From positions 1-64,000 of the forward strand of contig NZ_JAHXMY010000002.1 of the NCBI RefSeq assembly GCF_023149035.1: 64,000 nucleotides of DNA, read 5' to 3'. The DNA comes from Microbacterium sp. EYE_78. Lineage in GTDB: Bacteria; Actinomycetota; Actinomycetes; Actinomycetales; Microbacteriaceae. A program made the translations under genes and the position numbers. How positions within the stretch are numbered: position 1 is the first letter of the stretch; each line of letters begins with the position of its first letter. Under the pieces are notes generated by a model, which saw only the letters and a list, made by a program, of their open reading frames with translations, was not told where the DNA came from and searched no databases. Of this stretch, positions 63,959 to 64,000 are shown piece after piece.

Positions 63959-64000
63959 CGTTCACGCGGGGGATGAAACGGGTTCTCCGGACCACGACGA

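Overview
The window is high-GC DNA from a Gram-positive actinobacterium, most likely Microbacteriaceae and Microbacterium-like. The signs are GC-rich codon use with a very frequent GGATGC/GCATCC word, many leaderless genes, and actinobacterial families (GuaB3, a DUF6350/PerM-type protein beside purN, DUF3817, a sunset domain). It starts inside a 5S rRNA gene, so an rrn operon lies just to the left. No IS element, phage or CRISPR array was seen, and no stretch longer than 300 bases lacks a gene.

Layout. 0-1.3 kb: 5S rRNA end and a sarcosine-oxidase-like enzyme. 1.3-9 kb: an ABC-F ATPase, then guaB3, a SURF1 protein, a DUF3817 protein and guaA, then an orphan histidine kinase. 9-17.8 kb: a BI-1 membrane protein, a glycerophosphodiester phosphodiesterase, an MFS exporter with a structured leader, an ABC-2 exporter pair and a large secreted subtilase. 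17.8-22.3 kb: a lipoprotein, two small conserved proteins, a degenerate tRNA-like element, a Ser/Thr kinase and an FUSC-type membrane protein. 22.3-26.2 kb: a four-gene operon coupling a GAF-PP2C phosphatase, a BcsA-like glycosyltransferase, a STAS protein and an RsbW-like kinase. 26-37 kb: pcrA, a secreted repeat protein with a sunset domain, an SseB protein, a LigD-type polymerase, an AI-2E family permease, an ATP-dependent ligase, a secreted bactofilin-like protein and an acyl-CoA dehydrogenase. 37-42.5 kb: a TetR regulator divergent from a Rieske oxidoreductase, a small export protein, a DesK/DesR-like two-component pair and a phosphotransferase. 42.6-50.4 kb: sucCD, an AzgA-type purine permease, DUF2200, a DUF6350 protein, purN and purH. 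Purine metabolism recurs (guaB3, guaA, AzgA, purN, purH) along with central carbon metabolism (sucCD).

50.5-64 kb is accessory: a compact type VII secretion-like locus with polymorphic toxins. It has one EssC-like ATPase (FHA domain plus three P-loop modules), an RDD-FHA membrane protein, an unassigned 290-residue protein, two paralogous 234-residue WXG100-like carriers and three effectors. The effectors share about 45 N-terminal residues but differ downstream: two carry an unnamed 'LPSGNEGG' toxin-like domain and one an Ntox15 DNase domain. Each effector is followed by a candidate immunity gene; the Ntox15 one resembles Tdi1 and has a decayed second copy. Three copies of one promoter module (a GGGGA-CTTC-TCCCC-type palindrome exactly 22 nt upstream of a -10) precede the carriers and the right window edge. 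No EccB, EccD, EccE or mycosin gene is in view. This locus is the best candidate for an undescribed system: a minimal actinobacterial secretion module in which carrier and toxin are separate proteins.
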